Positions 54,325-64,000 of a stretch of DNA of 64,000 bases are shown here, piece by piece (position 1 is the stretch's first letter; every line of letters begins with the position of its first letter). Position numbers and translations under genes: made by a program. Origin of the DNA: Nostoc foliaceum FACHB-393 (GTDB lineage: Bacteria > Cyanobacteriota > Cyanobacteriia > Cyanobacteriales > Nostocaceae); assembly GCF_014698505.1 (NCBI RefSeq), contig NZ_JACJTD010000005.1, forward strand, positions 1-64,000. Direction: 5' to 3'. The notes under the pieces are model-generated. The model did no database searches. It was not told the DNA's origin and saw only the letters and a program-made list of their open reading frames with translations.

Positions 54325-54881
54325 CTATTTATTTGCAATTAATCCTCGAATAAATTAATAGACCCTAATTGTAATGCGTTTGTCTAGTGATGATCATCAT
54401 CCAAGTATCTCGGCTTAATGGCCTCTAGATATTTTTGTAACGCAGATAAGGTTCTATAACCAGACGCAACGCAACATGAGCATTTCCCTATTGGTGCGAA
54501 CTATACCCAATTGTGGGTAATGTGCTGCAAACATTAGCAGGATAATATAGACAAACTAAAGAATGAGGGTTGTAGCGTTCGTAGTATGTGTCTTGTTGAT
54601 AAATCCTTTCTCCGGCAAGAACTGCCTTCTTTGATAATTCGTTAACCGATAATTGATTTTATTTTTACCTTTGATTAAAGTTTGCTTAAGCTCCTGACTA
54701 TAAAATAGGATGATTCTAATTAATTGGAGACTTATTTTTTAGAAAGGTAAAATTATTGCTTTTCATCACTGTTTTAATAAGTGAGACTTATCCATTTTGG
54801 AAATAAGGAAGTTAGAAATAGTTTATTTCTATAATTTGCAGTGTGTATTGCTTACAGAAGTTTATGATGAGGAAAACTGAA
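54325..54881. other. gene-free region between porin and PEP-CTERM genes
   Basis: About 560 bp, AT-rich, with no open frame of note and no repeat family that I recognise. It must contain the promoters of the two divergent genes. A short TGATGATCATCATCCA palindrome lies at 54389-54404. Confidence 0.4.
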
Positions 54882-55433
54882 ATGAAATTGGTTTCACCAT
54901 TAGTACTTGCTGCTGCTAGTCTGACTTTAGGCTTTGTTACTGTAGATGCAAAATCTGTATCTGCTGCAATTATTAATTATGCTTTCACAGTTGATAGTCC
55001 GATAACTAAGGGAAATGGCTTTTTTAGCTTTGATGACTCAACTTTCAGCAATGCAATTAATCCGGTAGCTACCATTAATTTCCTCTCTTTCCAATTTGAT
55101 GGTGAATCTACCATTTATACTGAAAAAGATGATAACAAATATCCAGAGTTCCCTGTTGTTTTCCCAACCACATCTTTAACAGGGCAAAAATATTTTGCAT
55201 TAGATTATCTGTTCAACGATAAATCTAATCCTTCCAGTTCTATAAGTTACGAAATTATTGGTGAGGATTTTACAATTTTCTCTAGAACTTCTCCAGATGC
55301 TGAACCCATCTCAGGGAAAGTTTCGTATATACAAGTACCTGAACCTACACCTTTCGTTGGCGCTCTTTTTGCTTGTAGCCTTGGCTGGATGATGAAGAGA
55401 AAGGTAGCATCAATGAAAAAGGTTAAAATCTAA
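54882..55433 (+). CDS. exported protein with PEP-CTERM sorting signal
   Basis: 183 residues from MKLVSPLVLAAASLTLGF, preceded by AGGAAAAC. A signal peptide (cleavage near SAA) is followed by a beta-rich middle and a C-terminal VPEPTPFVGALFACSLGWMMKRK: the PEP motif, a membrane helix and a basic tail. PEP-CTERM proteins are cleaved and anchored by exosortase. Its function is unknown. An upstream GTG at 54843 in the same frame is less likely as start. Confidence 0.85.
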   Translation: MKLVSPLVLAAASLTLGFVTVDAKSVSAAIINYAFTVDSPITKGNGFFSFDDSTFSNAINPVATINFLSFQFDGESTIYTEKDDNKYPEFPVVFPTTSLTGQKYFALDYLFNDKSNPSSSISYEIIGEDFTIFSRTSPDAEPISGKVSYIQVPEPTPFVGALFACSLGWMMKRKVASMKKVKI

Positions 55434-55659
55434 CCTTGGTTAAGTTGATATTAACGCTTTCTTTGCCAAGGATTAATCTCTGATTAGTAGGCTTTTATGT
55501 AGCAAAACAACATCTAACACAATGATACTAAGAGAAAAATTGGGAATTAAAACCTGATTTTGGTAAGGGAATTATTTATGAAGTTTGTCTACGATTACCC
55601 TGCGTTCTTCGTGTTAGCTGTTGCTGTGCTTTAACTTACCTGTTAGCCAGGAGTAGAGA

Positions 55660-57249
55660 ATGGTAGATTACCGGAATTTTGAGCAGTTCCTGCACAGTCG
55701 AATGAAACGACGCAACTTAATTATTGGGGCGGGAGCATTGTCTGGTTTAGCGATCGCTAACCAATTTTCTCATCAAAGAGCGATCGCTAGAGGCAGATTT
55801 TCCAACTATCCTTTCACTTTGGGCGTAGCATCGGGTGAACCCTATCCTACCAGCGTAGTGATCTGGACTCGTCTCGCTCCTGAACCCTTAAACGGAGGCG
55901 GAATGCCACCTATGAATGTGCCAATTCGCTGGGAAGTTGCAACTGATCCCGATATGAGGCGCATTGTCTCCAGAGGTACGGTATTGGCAACTCCAGAACT
56001 AGCTCACTCAGTTCGAGTTGTGGTAGAAGGACTGCAATCTGATACTTGGTACTGGTATCGGTTTCTTGTTGGCCAAGACGCTAGCCCTATTGGTCGCACT
56101 CGTACAGCACCTTTAGCAAATAGCTACTTAAGTAAATTTAACTTTGCCCTTGTCTCCTGTCAGCACTATGAGCAGGGGTACTATACTGCTTACAAATATC
56201 TGGCCAAGGACGACCTCAGCCTCGTAGTACATGTTGGTGACTACATCTACGAAGGGGGAATCACAGAAAATCGCCCTAGAAAACACAATGGTTCAGAAAT
56301 TTTTACTTTAGAGGATTACCGCAACCGTCACGCCCTCTATAAAACTGATACCAATCTGCAAGCAGCCCATGCAGCATTTCCCTGGATTGTCACCTGGGAT
56401 GACCATGAAGTAGAAAACAACTACGCCAACGATATCTCCCAAGTTGATACTGAACCTGATCAAGAACGGGCAATTTTCCTCCAACGGCGGGCTGTTGCTT
56501 ATCAGGCTTACTACGAACACATGCCACTGCGCCCCTTCTCGCGTCCCGTTGGCCCCGATATGCAACTTTTCCGCCGGCTCTCCTTTGGCAACTTAGCCAC
56601 CTTCCATGTCCTAGATACCCGCCAATATCGCACCGATCAGCCCTGTGGTGATGGCACCACAGAACGTTGCCCAGAAAATTTAGATCCGAATGCAACGATT
56701 ACCGGTAAGGTACAAGAAGATTGGTTATTCGATGGTCTAAATAGCTCACACTCCAAGTGGAATGTTTTGGCGCAGCAAGTTCCTATTGCTCAACGAGACA
56801 CAACACCAGGAGAAGGCGGAACTTACAGCATGGATAAATGGGATGGTTACGTGGCTTCGCGCGATCGCCTCATGGCTTTCCTCGGACAACGCCAGCCCTC
56901 TAATCCAGTATCCTTAGCAGGCGATGTGCATTCCAACTGGGCGATGAATCTCAAAGCTAACTTTGATAAACCAGAATCCGCCACACTTGGGAGTGAATTC
57001 GTCGCTACCTCAATTAGCTCCGGTGGCGATGGGACAGACAGCAACCCCACGGTTGAAGCTTACTTACCCGATAACCCACACATTAAGTTCTACAACGCTC
57101 AACGGGGTTATGTTCGTTGTGCGCTGACTCCTACAACCTGGAAGACAGATTATCTAGTTATGTCAAATGTCACAACCCCATTTGGCACGATTAGTAAACG
57201 GGCTTCATTTGTGGTTGAAGATGGTCGTCCAGAAATACAACAAGCCTAA
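55660..57249 (+). CDS. phoD: alkaline phosphatase PhoD
   Basis: 529 residues. A Tat-type signal is suggested by KRRNLIIGAGALSG near residue 17. The PhoD N-domain (FTLGVASGEPYPTSVVIWTR) and the metallophosphoesterase domain (LVSCQHYEQGYYTAYK, VHVGDYIYEGG, TWDDHEVENNY, SLAGDVHSNWAM) are complete, including Cys, Asp, His and Asn positions used for calcium/iron binding. It releases phosphate from esters outside the cell. The gene follows the PEP-CTERM gene by about 225 bp. I see no clear Pho box. Confidence 0.94.
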   Translation: MVDYRNFEQFLHSRMKRRNLIIGAGALSGLAIANQFSHQRAIARGRFSNYPFTLGVASGEPYPTSVVIWTRLAPEPLNGGGMPPMNVPIRWEVATDPDMRRIVSRGTVLATPELAHSVRVVVEGLQSDTWYWYRFLVGQDASPIGRTRTAPLANSYLSKFNFALVSCQHYEQGYYTAYKYLAKDDLSLVVHVGDYIYEGGITENRPRKHNGSEIFTLEDYRNRHALYKTDTNLQAAHAAFPWIVTWDDHEVENNYANDISQVDTEPDQERAIFLQRRAVAYQAYYEHMPLRPFSRPVGPDMQLFRRLSFGNLATFHVLDTRQYRTDQPCGDGTTERCPENLDPNATITGKVQEDWLFDGLNSSHSKWNVLAQQVPIAQRDTTPGEGGTYSMDKWDGYVASRDRLMAFLGQRQPSNPVSLAGDVHSNWAMNLKANFDKPESATLGSEFVATSISSGGDGTDSNPTVEAYLPDNPHIKFYNAQRGYVRCALTPTTWKTDYLVMSNVTTPFGTISKRASFVVEDGRPEIQQA

Positions 57250-57285
57250 TCATTTAATTCCCAGGTATTGACACCAGATAATCAT

Positions 57286-57328
57286 AGATGGATACAGATG
57301 AATCATTAGTATTTATCTGCATCCATCT
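57286..57328 (+). terminator. hairpin after phoD
   Basis: AGATGGATACAGAT (57286-57299) pairs with ATCTGCATCCATCT (57315-57328) with one mismatch; the tail is GTGTTTTCATTTT. A likely terminator of phoD. Confidence 0.65.
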
Positions 57329-57410
57329 GTGTTTTCATTTTCTGAAAATGTGACTTTTGCAAGTCGATGCTTTCTAGCGTTAACCCAATCTACAAGATTA
57401 GCGATCGCAC

Positions 57411-57542
57411 TTACAGCCGCCATATCTTTTTAAGAACTTGCAAAGACTCTTCTTGTCGCCGCTCAATAACTGCTGGAGTCCATTCAGATTGACATATAAT
57501 TTCAAGTACTACCTGAGTATAATCTGATGCTAATTTCCCTGA
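57411..57542 (-). pseudogene. small C-terminal gene remnant (HNH/DUF1524-like tail)
   Basis: A minus-strand frame without start reads SDYTQVVLEIICQSEWTP, AVIERRQEESLQVLKKIW and ends RL-stop at 57411-57413. The W-x4-I-x2-R-x10-W pattern is like the end of DUF1524/GmrSD-type HNH proteins. The remaining upstream part is absent. A weak assignment. Confidence 0.3.
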
Positions 57543-57684
57543 TCAAACGCATTTTAACTCACTAATTACTGCGATCGCCAGACTGAATTAACTCAAGTTA
57601 TACATATACAATGAGCTAACCTACGGTTTTTTACTTAGTTTTGGGAATTCTAAATCTAATAACCTACAGAAACCGCAGATATAT

Positions 57685-60540
57685 ATGACTAAATTTAAGA
57701 TATGTGACTCAAGACAATGGCAATTTCTGCTTTTTGTAACAGGTCGCACTGTTGTTATTTTTACCAGCATTTTGCTATTTTCAGAATCAAATGTGGCAAA
57801 TGCTAGGCAGTATCCGGTAAACATTGCACAGAGAATGCAGACAGATTCGCCAGATGCAACTCTTGCTGCGGCTGAACTTGCATATCAGCAGGGGAAGGAG
57901 CTATATGAGCAAGGAACAGCAGAATCTTTGCTACAGGCGATCGCAAAATTTGAGATCGCACTCCCATTTTATCGGAAGGCAGGCGAACGCTCATCAGAAG
58001 CTTTCACCGTCGCTCATCTTGGCAAAATCCACTCAGATTTAGGGCAACAGCAAAAAGCACTTTCTTATTTGAATCAAGCCCTATCAATCAGGCAACAGTT
58101 GGGAGATCAAAAAGGGGAAACTATTACCCTGAACAACATTGGCAACGTCTACTTAAATTCAGGAGAACTGCAAAAAGGACTCTCTTATTTTCACCAAGCC
58201 CTGTTACTCAAGCAACAAATGGGAGACAAAGCAGGGGAAGCTCTTACCCTGAACAACATTGGCATAGTCTATTTAGAGTCAACTCAATACCAAAAAGCCC
58301 TGGATTATTTCAACCAAGCCCTACCTTTAAGGCGACAGGTGGAAGACAAAGCAGGAGAAGCTCGTACTCTGAACAACATTGGTAGAATCTACTTAGATTT
58401 AGGAGAACCGCAAAAGGCGCTGGATTATTACAACCAAGCTCTGCTTCCACTGCAAAAACTGGGAGACAAAGGAGGCGAAGCTATTGCTCTAAACAACATT
58501 GGCACAGTCTACTTAGATTTAAGAGAACGGCAAAAGGCGCTGGATTATTTCAATCTAGCTCTGCCTCTATACCGACAAGTGGGAAACAAAGCAGGAGAAG
58601 CTTATAATCTGAACAACATCGGTACAGTCTACTTAAATTCGGGAGAAAAACAAAAGGGGCTGGATTATTTCAACCAAGCGCTACCCCTATATCGACAGGT
58701 AGAAAATAAAGTAGGGTTAGCAACTACCCTGAATAACGTCGGTACAGTCTACTTAGATATGGGAGAACAGCAAAAGGGGCTGGATTATTTCAACCAAGCG
58801 CTACCTCTATATCGACAGGTGGGAAACAGAACAGGGGAAGCTCAGACTCTTTATAACGTCGCCTCTGTACAACGCAATCAAGGAAATCTGAAAGCAGCCC
58901 TGACTCAGATTAAAACAGTTATCAACATTGTTGAAGATTTACGTACCAAAATTAACTCTCAGGAACTCCGCACCTCTTATTTTGCCACAGTGCAGAATTA
59001 TTATGAATTTTACATCGACCTGCTGATGCAGTTACACAAACAGCAACCATCCCAAGGATATGATGCTCTGGCACTGCAAACCAGCGAACGCGCCCGCGCC
59101 CGGAGTCTTTTGGAACTGCTGACAGAAGCTAAGACCGATATTCGCCAAGGCGTAGAGCCAAAATTACTCTCTCAAGAACGCAACTTGCAACAAAAACTTG
59201 ATACTTTAGAAAAACGCCGGATACAGCTATTAGGTGGCAACCATACCTCAGCACAGGTGCAAGTTTTAGAAAAAGAAAATGAGGCGCTTTTAGAACAATA
59301 TCAGCAAATCCAGGCGCAGATCCGCGCCACCAGCCCACGTTATGCAGCACTCACTCAACCCCAGCCTCTCTCACTCACGCAGATTCAGCAGCAGGTGCTT
59401 GATGACAACACTCTGCTTTTAGAATATTCTCTGGGGGAAAAGCGCAGTTATCTTTGGGCAGTTACCAATAAGAGTATTACCAGTTACGAACTACCCAAGC
59501 GTGCAGACATTGAAGCTACCGTCCAAAAATTCCGTCAAGAAATCACTACCCCATATCTCAGAAATAGCCCATCTATAGATGTTCTCTCTCAACAATTACT
59601 TGCACCAGTCGCCCAGCAACTAGAAAAGAAACGCTTAGTGGTTGTCAGCGATGGCGCTTTGCAGTATGTCCCATTTTCCGCCCTGACTAGACCTAATTCA
59701 AAAGGAAGTAGCAGCTATGAACCATTACTGCTCAACCACGAAATCATTACTTTACCCTCAGCCTCTACAGTAGCTATCCTTCGACATGAACACAAAGAAC
59801 GTAAATCTGCTGCCAAAACATTAGTTGTCTTGGCAGATCCGATTTTTAGCAGTGATGATGAGCGTCTCCAAGGTAAAGTACAAGTGTCTCGCCCACCTGT
59901 AGCAGAAAATAATTTAGCCAGCCTCGCTTTAACCAGAACTGCCACAGACTCAGATATTAGCTTTGATCGTCTGCGTTTTACACGGCAAGAAGCCGAGCAA
60001 ATTCTTGCTCTTGTACCAGCTAACGAAGGCAAGCAAGCTTTTGACTTTACTGCTAGTCGTACCACTGCAACTAGCAACGAGTTGAGTCAATATCGCATTA
60101 TCCATTTCGCTACTCATGGCATTCTCAACAGCAAGCATCCAGAATTATCAGGAGTAGTGTTATCGCTATTTGACGACAAGGGAATGCCACAAAATGGCTT
60201 TTTACGCTTGCACGATGTTTTCAACCTCAACCTGCAAGCAGAACTGGTAGTACTCAGCGCCTGTAAAACCGGATTGGGAGAGGAAGTTAAGGGAGAAGGA
60301 TTAGTAGGGTTAACCAGGGGGTTTATGTATGCAGGCAGTCCGCGAGTCGTGGTCAGCCTGTGGAGTGTAGATGATCAGGCAACATCCGAACTCATGAAGG
60401 TATTTTACAAAAAGATGCTGCAAGAAGGATTAAAGCCAGCAGCAGCATTGCGGATAGCCCAAATAGAAATATGGCGCACTCAAAAATATGCCGCACCTTA
60501 TTATTGGGCAGCTTTTACTCTACAAGGCGAATGGAAATAA
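57685..60540 (+). CDS. exported TPR-CHAT protein (caspase-like fold)
   Basis: 951 residues. A hydrophobic N-terminal helix ([19 protein letters not shown], about 14-32) looks like a signal peptide or anchor. Then eight TPR units of 40 residues, visible also in DNA as 120-bp tandem repeats from about 57990 to 58870 ([27 protein letters not shown]). After a coiled-coil linker ([11 protein letters not shown]) comes the CHAT domain with caspase-like dyad His811 ([10 protein letters not shown]) and Cys860 ([12 protein letters not shown]). CHAT proteins are proteases in known cases. The target is unknown, and no caspase, TIR or metacaspase partner is adjacent. Confidence 0.93.
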   Translation: MTKFKICDSRQWQFLLFVTGRTVVIFTSILLFSESNVANARQYPVNIAQRMQTDSPDATLAAAELAYQQGKELYEQGTAESLLQAIAKFEIALPFYRKAGERSSEAFTVAHLGKIHSDLGQQQKALSYLNQALSIRQQLGDQKGETITLNNIGNVYLNSGELQKGLSYFHQALLLKQQMGDKAGEALTLNNIGIVYLESTQYQKALDYFNQALPLRRQVEDKAGEARTLNNIGRIYLDLGEPQKALDYYNQALLPLQKLGDKGGEAIALNNIGTVYLDLRERQKALDYFNLALPLYRQVGNKAGEAYNLNNIGTVYLNSGEKQKGLDYFNQALPLYRQVENKVGLATTLNNVGTVYLDMGEQQKGLDYFNQALPLYRQVGNRTGEAQTLYNVASVQRNQGNLKAALTQIKTVINIVEDLRTKINSQELRTSYFATVQNYYEFYIDLLMQLHKQQPSQGYDALALQTSERARARSLLELLTEAKTDIRQGVEPKLLSQERNLQQKLDTLEKRRIQLLGGNHTSAQVQVLEKENEALLEQYQQIQAQIRATSPRYAALTQPQPLSLTQIQQQVLDDNTLLLEYSLGEKRSYLWAVTNKSITSYELPKRADIEATVQKFRQEITTPYLRNSPSIDVLSQQLLAPVAQQLEKKRLVVVSDGALQYVPFSALTRPNSKGSSSYEPLLLNHEIITLPSASTVAILRHEHKERKSAAKTLVVLADPIFSSDDERLQGKVQVSRPPVAENNLASLALTRTATDSDISFDRLRFTRQEAEQILALVPANEGKQAFDFTASRTTATSNELSQYRIIHFATHGILNSKHPELSGVVLSLFDDKGMPQNGFLRLHDVFNLNLQAELVVLSACKTGLGEEVKGEGLVGLTRGFMYAGSPRVVVSLWSVDDQATSELMKVFYKKMLQEGLKPAAALRIAQIEIWRTQKYAAPYYWAAFTLQGEWK

Positions 60541-60668
60541 AGGAATGTTGAGTGAATTTTTCTTCAGCTTTTCTTTATTCACTCAATGTTGAATTTTTTT
60601 AAACATCTGTTACATTACTTTACAGACAGTTACAACTGCTACAACACTTTAACTTTGGAGTTTTACTC

Positions 60669-60848
60669 ATGTCAGGTTTTAAGAATCCTGCGCCTATTGT
60701 TTCAGAAGATCCTAATGCTGTGCGTTTTGGCTTCACTCCTCAGAGTGAAAATTGGAACGGTCGTCTTGCAATGATTGGTTTTCTATCTGCGATTTTGATT
60801 GAAGCTTTTTCTGGTCAAGGCTTACTCCATTTCTGGGGCATCCTCTAA
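60669..60848 (+). CDS. high-light-inducible protein (HLIP/SCP)
   Basis: 59 residues: [20 protein letters not shown], a hydrophobic helix with [17 protein letters not shown], then HFWGIL. The E-x2-N-G-R-x-A-M-x-G-F motif binds chlorophyll and makes homo- or hetero-dimers. HLIPs protect photosystem II and bind pigments under light stress. It is too short for ordinary gene-finding cut-offs, but the motif leaves no doubt. TTTGGAG lies 10-16 bases before the ATG. Confidence 0.95.
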   Translation: MSGFKNPAPIVSEDPNAVRFGFTPQSENWNGRLAMIGFLSAILIEAFSGQGLLHFWGIL

Positions 60849-61021
60849 ATTAATGAGGTAGGGGCGCACACCCGTGCCCCCTAATAACTGTCATTCCACG
60901 CAAGTTATTCGTTTCTAACCTATGGCAGTTGTCGGAATTGGTGCAAAATATCAGATTTTTCCGGTTGAGCCAAAATATAAGTGAATAATTACTTTACATT
61001 GAATATGTATAGATAAAACTC

Positions 61022-61345
61022 ATGGAAATACCTCAACGCGTATCAGTCCGCTACAAAGACGCGTCCTTCAACACTAATGAAATCCGCTTGAGAACTTTTC
61101 GGCTTGGGTTACAAATATGGGAAGAACAAACCAAACCTAGAAAAACAGAGCTTTATCAGTTTATATCGTCTTGCTTGAAACAAGTTGACCGCCAAGATCG
61201 TTTTATGTTTTCTCTGCTGTTCATAGAATTAACAGACCTCATACGCAATTCTTCGCTGGAAAGGGGAACGAAAGAAGTTCTGATTAAAACAGCTTTTAGG
61301 GAGTTTGCTTGTGCAATAACAGACTTTGAAGACGTTACCAAATAA
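61022..61345 (+). CDS. small protein of unknown function
   Basis: 107 residues, MEIPQRVSVRYKDASF at the start, mostly helical, with no membrane segment or family that I recognise. There is no convincing ribosome site. It ends about 360 bp before the CRISPR array and might be a chance frame, although the codon use is normal. Confidence 0.5.
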   Translation: MEIPQRVSVRYKDASFNTNEIRLRTFRLGLQIWEEQTKPRKTELYQFISSCLKQVDRQDRFMFSLLFIELTDLIRNSSLERGTKEVLIKTAFREFACAITDFEDVTK

Positions 61346-61704
61346 AGTTGGTTATGGCGGTGCTGATATTGCTTAGGCGTAACCCAACCCAGGCATCGCC
61401 CTGAAGTCAGCTAACCTAATCGAGTAGGATATCTATTAAGTAAGCAGCTTTCCAATCAGATTAGTTTTTTCGCTGAATGCGCGGATTGGTAGGTGTTGGG
61501 GAAGGGGTGACTAAAAAAATGGCTGAATTACCTTATATACAAGAACTTGAGAGCGTTAGCATTTCTAAACCATTCGCGCACCTTATGGGGACTTGTTTTC
61601 AGCCATTTGCCTCTAGCCAACTCACAACTCCTCATGTTATGATTTCTGCATTCGCGCAACCGAACCTTGAAAACCAAATAAAGCAAGACTTTCAGAAGCC
61701 AGCT
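61346..61704 (+). promoter_or_regulatory. probable CRISPR leader
   Basis: About 360 bp with no real gene (an 80-codon frame at 61477-61719 runs into the array and is not supported). The last 150 bp are likely the leader. TATGAT at 61638-61643 may be a -10 box giving a transcript that starts about 55 bases before the first repeat. The 10-mer CATTCGCGCA occurs twice, at 61571-61580 and 61649-61658, 78 bp apart. Confidence 0.55.
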
Positions 61705-63721
61705 ATTGCAATTACCTAAAATCCCTATTAGGGATTGAAACCTCGCGCGGCTTGTTGCTGTGCTTGTTCCCTGAAATTGCAATTACCTAAAATCCCTATT
61801 AGGGATTGAAACATAAGTCGGTAACAAGCTACTCTGCAAAGAAAGATTGCAATTACCTAAAATCCCTATTAGGGATTGAAACAAAAGCGGCTAACTTTTT
61901 AACTTCTACATAATTCATTGCAATTACCTAAAATCCCTATTAGGGATTGAAACCATTAATTTTAGTATTAACAACGAAGATATTAAATATTGCAATTACC
62001 TAAAATCCCTATTAGGGATTGAAACAAATGTGCGTACTTTACCCCCACGGATTACCTTAGATTGCAATTACCTAAAATCCCTATTAGGGATTGAAACAAC
62101 TAAACCCCGGTGTAAACTATCCAGCGCATATTGATTGCAATTACCTAAAATCCCTATTAGGGATTGAAACTACCCAAAGAGTCAACTAAGGTTAGAATAG
62201 TAGATAATTGCAATTACCTAAAATCCCTATTAGGGATTGAAACATAGTGATCGCTTGGATAACTTACACTCTGAGTTTATTGCAATTACCTAAAATCCCT
62301 ATTAGGGATTGAAACAATGCTAATCCTTGGGCGTACCGTGGTAGGTGCTTCTGAATTGCAATTACCTAAAATCCCTATTAGGGATTGAAACTAATCGGAT
62401 CATTTGCCCGGCAGCCCCCTGATAACATTGCAATTACCTAAAATCCCTATTAGGGATTGAAACTACCAACTTCAAAGGGCACAACATAAAGGATATTATT
62501 GCAATTACCTAAAATCCCTATTAGGGATTGAAACGGTGAAGCGATTAAGAATACTTTGATGTATCCCAATTGCAATTACCTAAAATCCCTATTAGGGATT
62601 GAAACCACCATTAGGGTCAACCTCAGTACGGAACACATAAAATTGCAATTACCTAAAATCCCTATTAGGGATTGAAACTTTCTGCACAGTCTAGAGAACA
62701 AACACAGCATTCTGAAATTGCAATTACCTAAAATCCCTATTAGGGATTGAAACTTACACTGGTGAAGCCTGTAACTACTTATTTTATCATTGCAATTACC
62801 TAAAATCCCTATTAGGGATTGAAACAAAGCCGCGATCGCTGCTGAAAACGCCCTGAGAAAAATTGCAATTACCTAAAATCCCTATTAGGGATTGAAACTA
62901 GTGATTCACGAGGTGGCAACCACCTTGAGACTGATTGCAATTACCTAAAATCCCTATTAGGGATTGAAACATCCAAAGGGCGGTGCTTAAGTTCGCAGTA
63001 GAACGATTGCAATTACCTAAAATCCCTATTAGGGATTGAAACTATCTTAGTAATGACAAAGTGAGATACGTTCTAGAATTGCAATTACCTAAAATCCCTA
63101 TTAGGGATTGAAACATTTTAGAATCTTTGGAATTTACTCCAGTACCCGTAAATTGCAATTACCTAAAATCCCTATTAGGGATTGAAACAATGCAGAGAGA
63201 TTGCCACAAGCGACAGCCAGAAGCATTAGACCAATTGCAATTACCTAAAATCCCTATTAGGGATTGAAACAATGCAGAGAGAAGGGGCTAGTTTAGAAGA
63301 AATAATCATTGCAATTACCTAAAATCCCTATTAGGGATTGAAACAGGATTGCAGCACTAAGTGTGGTGAGTGGTGGTGACATTACTTGTATTGCAATTAC
63401 CTAAAATCCCTATTAGGGATTGAAACAGGATTGCAGCTTATCTGGCACTAGTTCATTAGGATGCGGCGAATTGCAATTACCTAAAATCCCTATTAGGGAT
63501 TGAAACAGTTTGGCTCAAAGCAATAATGCAGCGCTTGGGCTTGATTGCAATTACCTAAAATCCCTATTAGGGATTGAAACCTCCATTAGCTTGTCCGTTA
63601 GATGATGATTTAAGATTGCAATTACCTAAAATCCCTATTAGGGATTGAAACGTAGCAGGCTCAGTGCTATCGAGAGTACAACTTATTGCAATTACCTAAA
63701 ATCCCTATTAGGGATTGAAAC
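61705..63721 (+). CRISPR. CRISPR array: 28 repeats of 37 bp, 27 spacers
   Basis: The repeat runs from ATTGCAATTACC to GGGATTGAAAC (first at 61705-61741, last at 63685-63721) and is unchanged by eye in all copies. It contains the inverted repeat AATCCCTA-T-TAGGGATT. The end GATTGAAAC is typical of type I-B/I-D/III repeats and places the crRNA tag on the right side, so transcription is left to right. Spacers are 33-39 bp except three long ones (45, 45 and 43 bp; spacers 21, 23 and 24). No cas gene lies in the window. Direction is also supported by the shared spacer starts reported below. Spacer 16 carries a GCGATCGC site. Confidence 0.98.
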
Positions 63722-63880
63722 CCGGTGTAATGTCTGGCACATCCTTCTTAAGCTGACAAAATGTTTGGTATGATTAAGAAGTGTAAAGTTATGTTACACT
63801 CAGTTACGAGTCAGGAGTCGAGCGCAACCGACATCTGAACAACAGGCCAATTTATCAAACATTCCCATAGAACTCAGAAA

Positions 63881-64000
63881 ATGACTCTATCGATTCGTCC
63901 CGATCTAACTTCTGCCGATCAGGTACTGTCATCTTTAGCGACTGGGCAACAGCAAACTGTAACAGAAGCTCAAATGATGCAGGCTGTGCGTACTTTGCTG
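63881..64000 (+). CDS. folE: probable GTP cyclohydrolase I, N-terminus (runs off the right edge)
   Basis: 40 codons from the ATG at 63881: MTLSIRPDLTSADQVLSS, then QQTVTEAQMMQAVRTLL. The last part, (S/T)EAEMMxAVRTLL, is like the region of FolE enzymes just before the GLGEDPxREGLxxTPxR motif, which would lie beyond the edge. If right, the protein starts folate/queuosine/pterin synthesis. The call rests on this one stretch and could be wrong. Confidence 0.5.
   Translation, partial: MTLSIRPDLTSADQVLSSLATGQQQTVTEAQMMQAVRTLL

Noticed and set aside
61477..61719. An 80-codon frame ending in the first CRISPR repeat
   Set aside because: No family signature; its end is the array repeat and the region is the presumed leader.
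62576..62827. Open frame on the minus strand with repeated FQSLIGILGNCN
   Set aside because: This is the translated CRISPR repeat, not a protein gene.
57685..63721. A type III-E (craspase) CRISPR system
   Set aside because: The TPR-CHAT protein has an export-type N-terminus, no gRAMP/Cas7-11 gene is in the window, and other genes lie between it and the array. TPR-CHAT proteins are common in Nostoc without CRISPR.

Overview
This is chromosomal DNA of a filamentous, probably heterocyst-forming cyanobacterium of the Nostoc/Anabaena type. The grounds are frequent GCGATCGC (HIP1) octamers inside genes, AATTCGT-type heptanucleotide tandem repeats, a carotenoid-binding helical protein, a high-light-inducible protein, an iron-uptake porin, a CHASE2 cyclase, WD40 and TPR-CHAT giants and a DUF928 protein. 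No tRNA or rRNA gene was seen.

Layout. 1-0.7 kb: an IS630-type insertion sequence, cut by the window edge, interrupts cysC. 0.7-10.4 kb: ABC1-family kinase, recN, a methyltransferase, a 5'-nucleotidase-like phosphoesterase, the FetA/FetB-type ABC pair, a VOC protein and a broken acetyltransferase. 11-19 kb: an RRM RNA-binding protein, then a TIR-TM-WD40 protein followed 133 bp later by a papain-like protease with peptidoglycan-binding-like repeats (the best candidate for an undescribed system), and an NADP oxidoreductase. 19-26 kb: fatty-acid desaturase, aroA, DUF928, CHASE2-nucleotide cyclase. 26-31 kb: a molybdopterin oxidoreductase and its sulfurtransferase FdhD, with a helical carotenoid protein between them; this stretch is full of palindromic repeats and gene debris. 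31-39 kb: an RND efflux pump and its adaptor on the minus strand, divergent from the rppA-rppB two-component system. 39-49 kb: a candidate double-glycine leader peptide, a membrane protein, a GNAT enzyme, an RluA-type pseudouridine synthase, beta-carbonic anhydrase, a cupin/aldolase pair with an SDR remnant, kptA and an amino-acid permease. 49-57 kb: SLC13-type permease with glycerate kinase, SLH porin, a PEP-CTERM protein and phoD. 57-64 kb: an exported TPR-CHAT protein, a high-light-inducible protein, a CRISPR array of 28 repeats and 27 spacers with no cas gene in view, and the start of a probable folE.

How the parts fit. Several gene sets look like functional units: FetA-FetB; TIR-WD40 plus C1 protease; Mo-oxidoreductase plus FdhD; RppAB plus the RND pump; SLC13 permease plus glycerate kinase; cupin plus class II aldolase. 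Phosphate scavenging appears twice (5'-nucleotidase family, PhoD). The intergenic DNA is very active: two inverted copies of a 114-bp MITE-like element, a family of about 94-bp palindromic elements, heptanucleotide repeats (two of these repeat types now supply the stop codons of neighbouring genes) and several decayed genes. In the CRISPR array, two neighbouring spacer pairs share exactly 12 and 11 bases next to the repeat, which suggests imprecise repeat duplication during spacer acquisition and puts the leader on the left.
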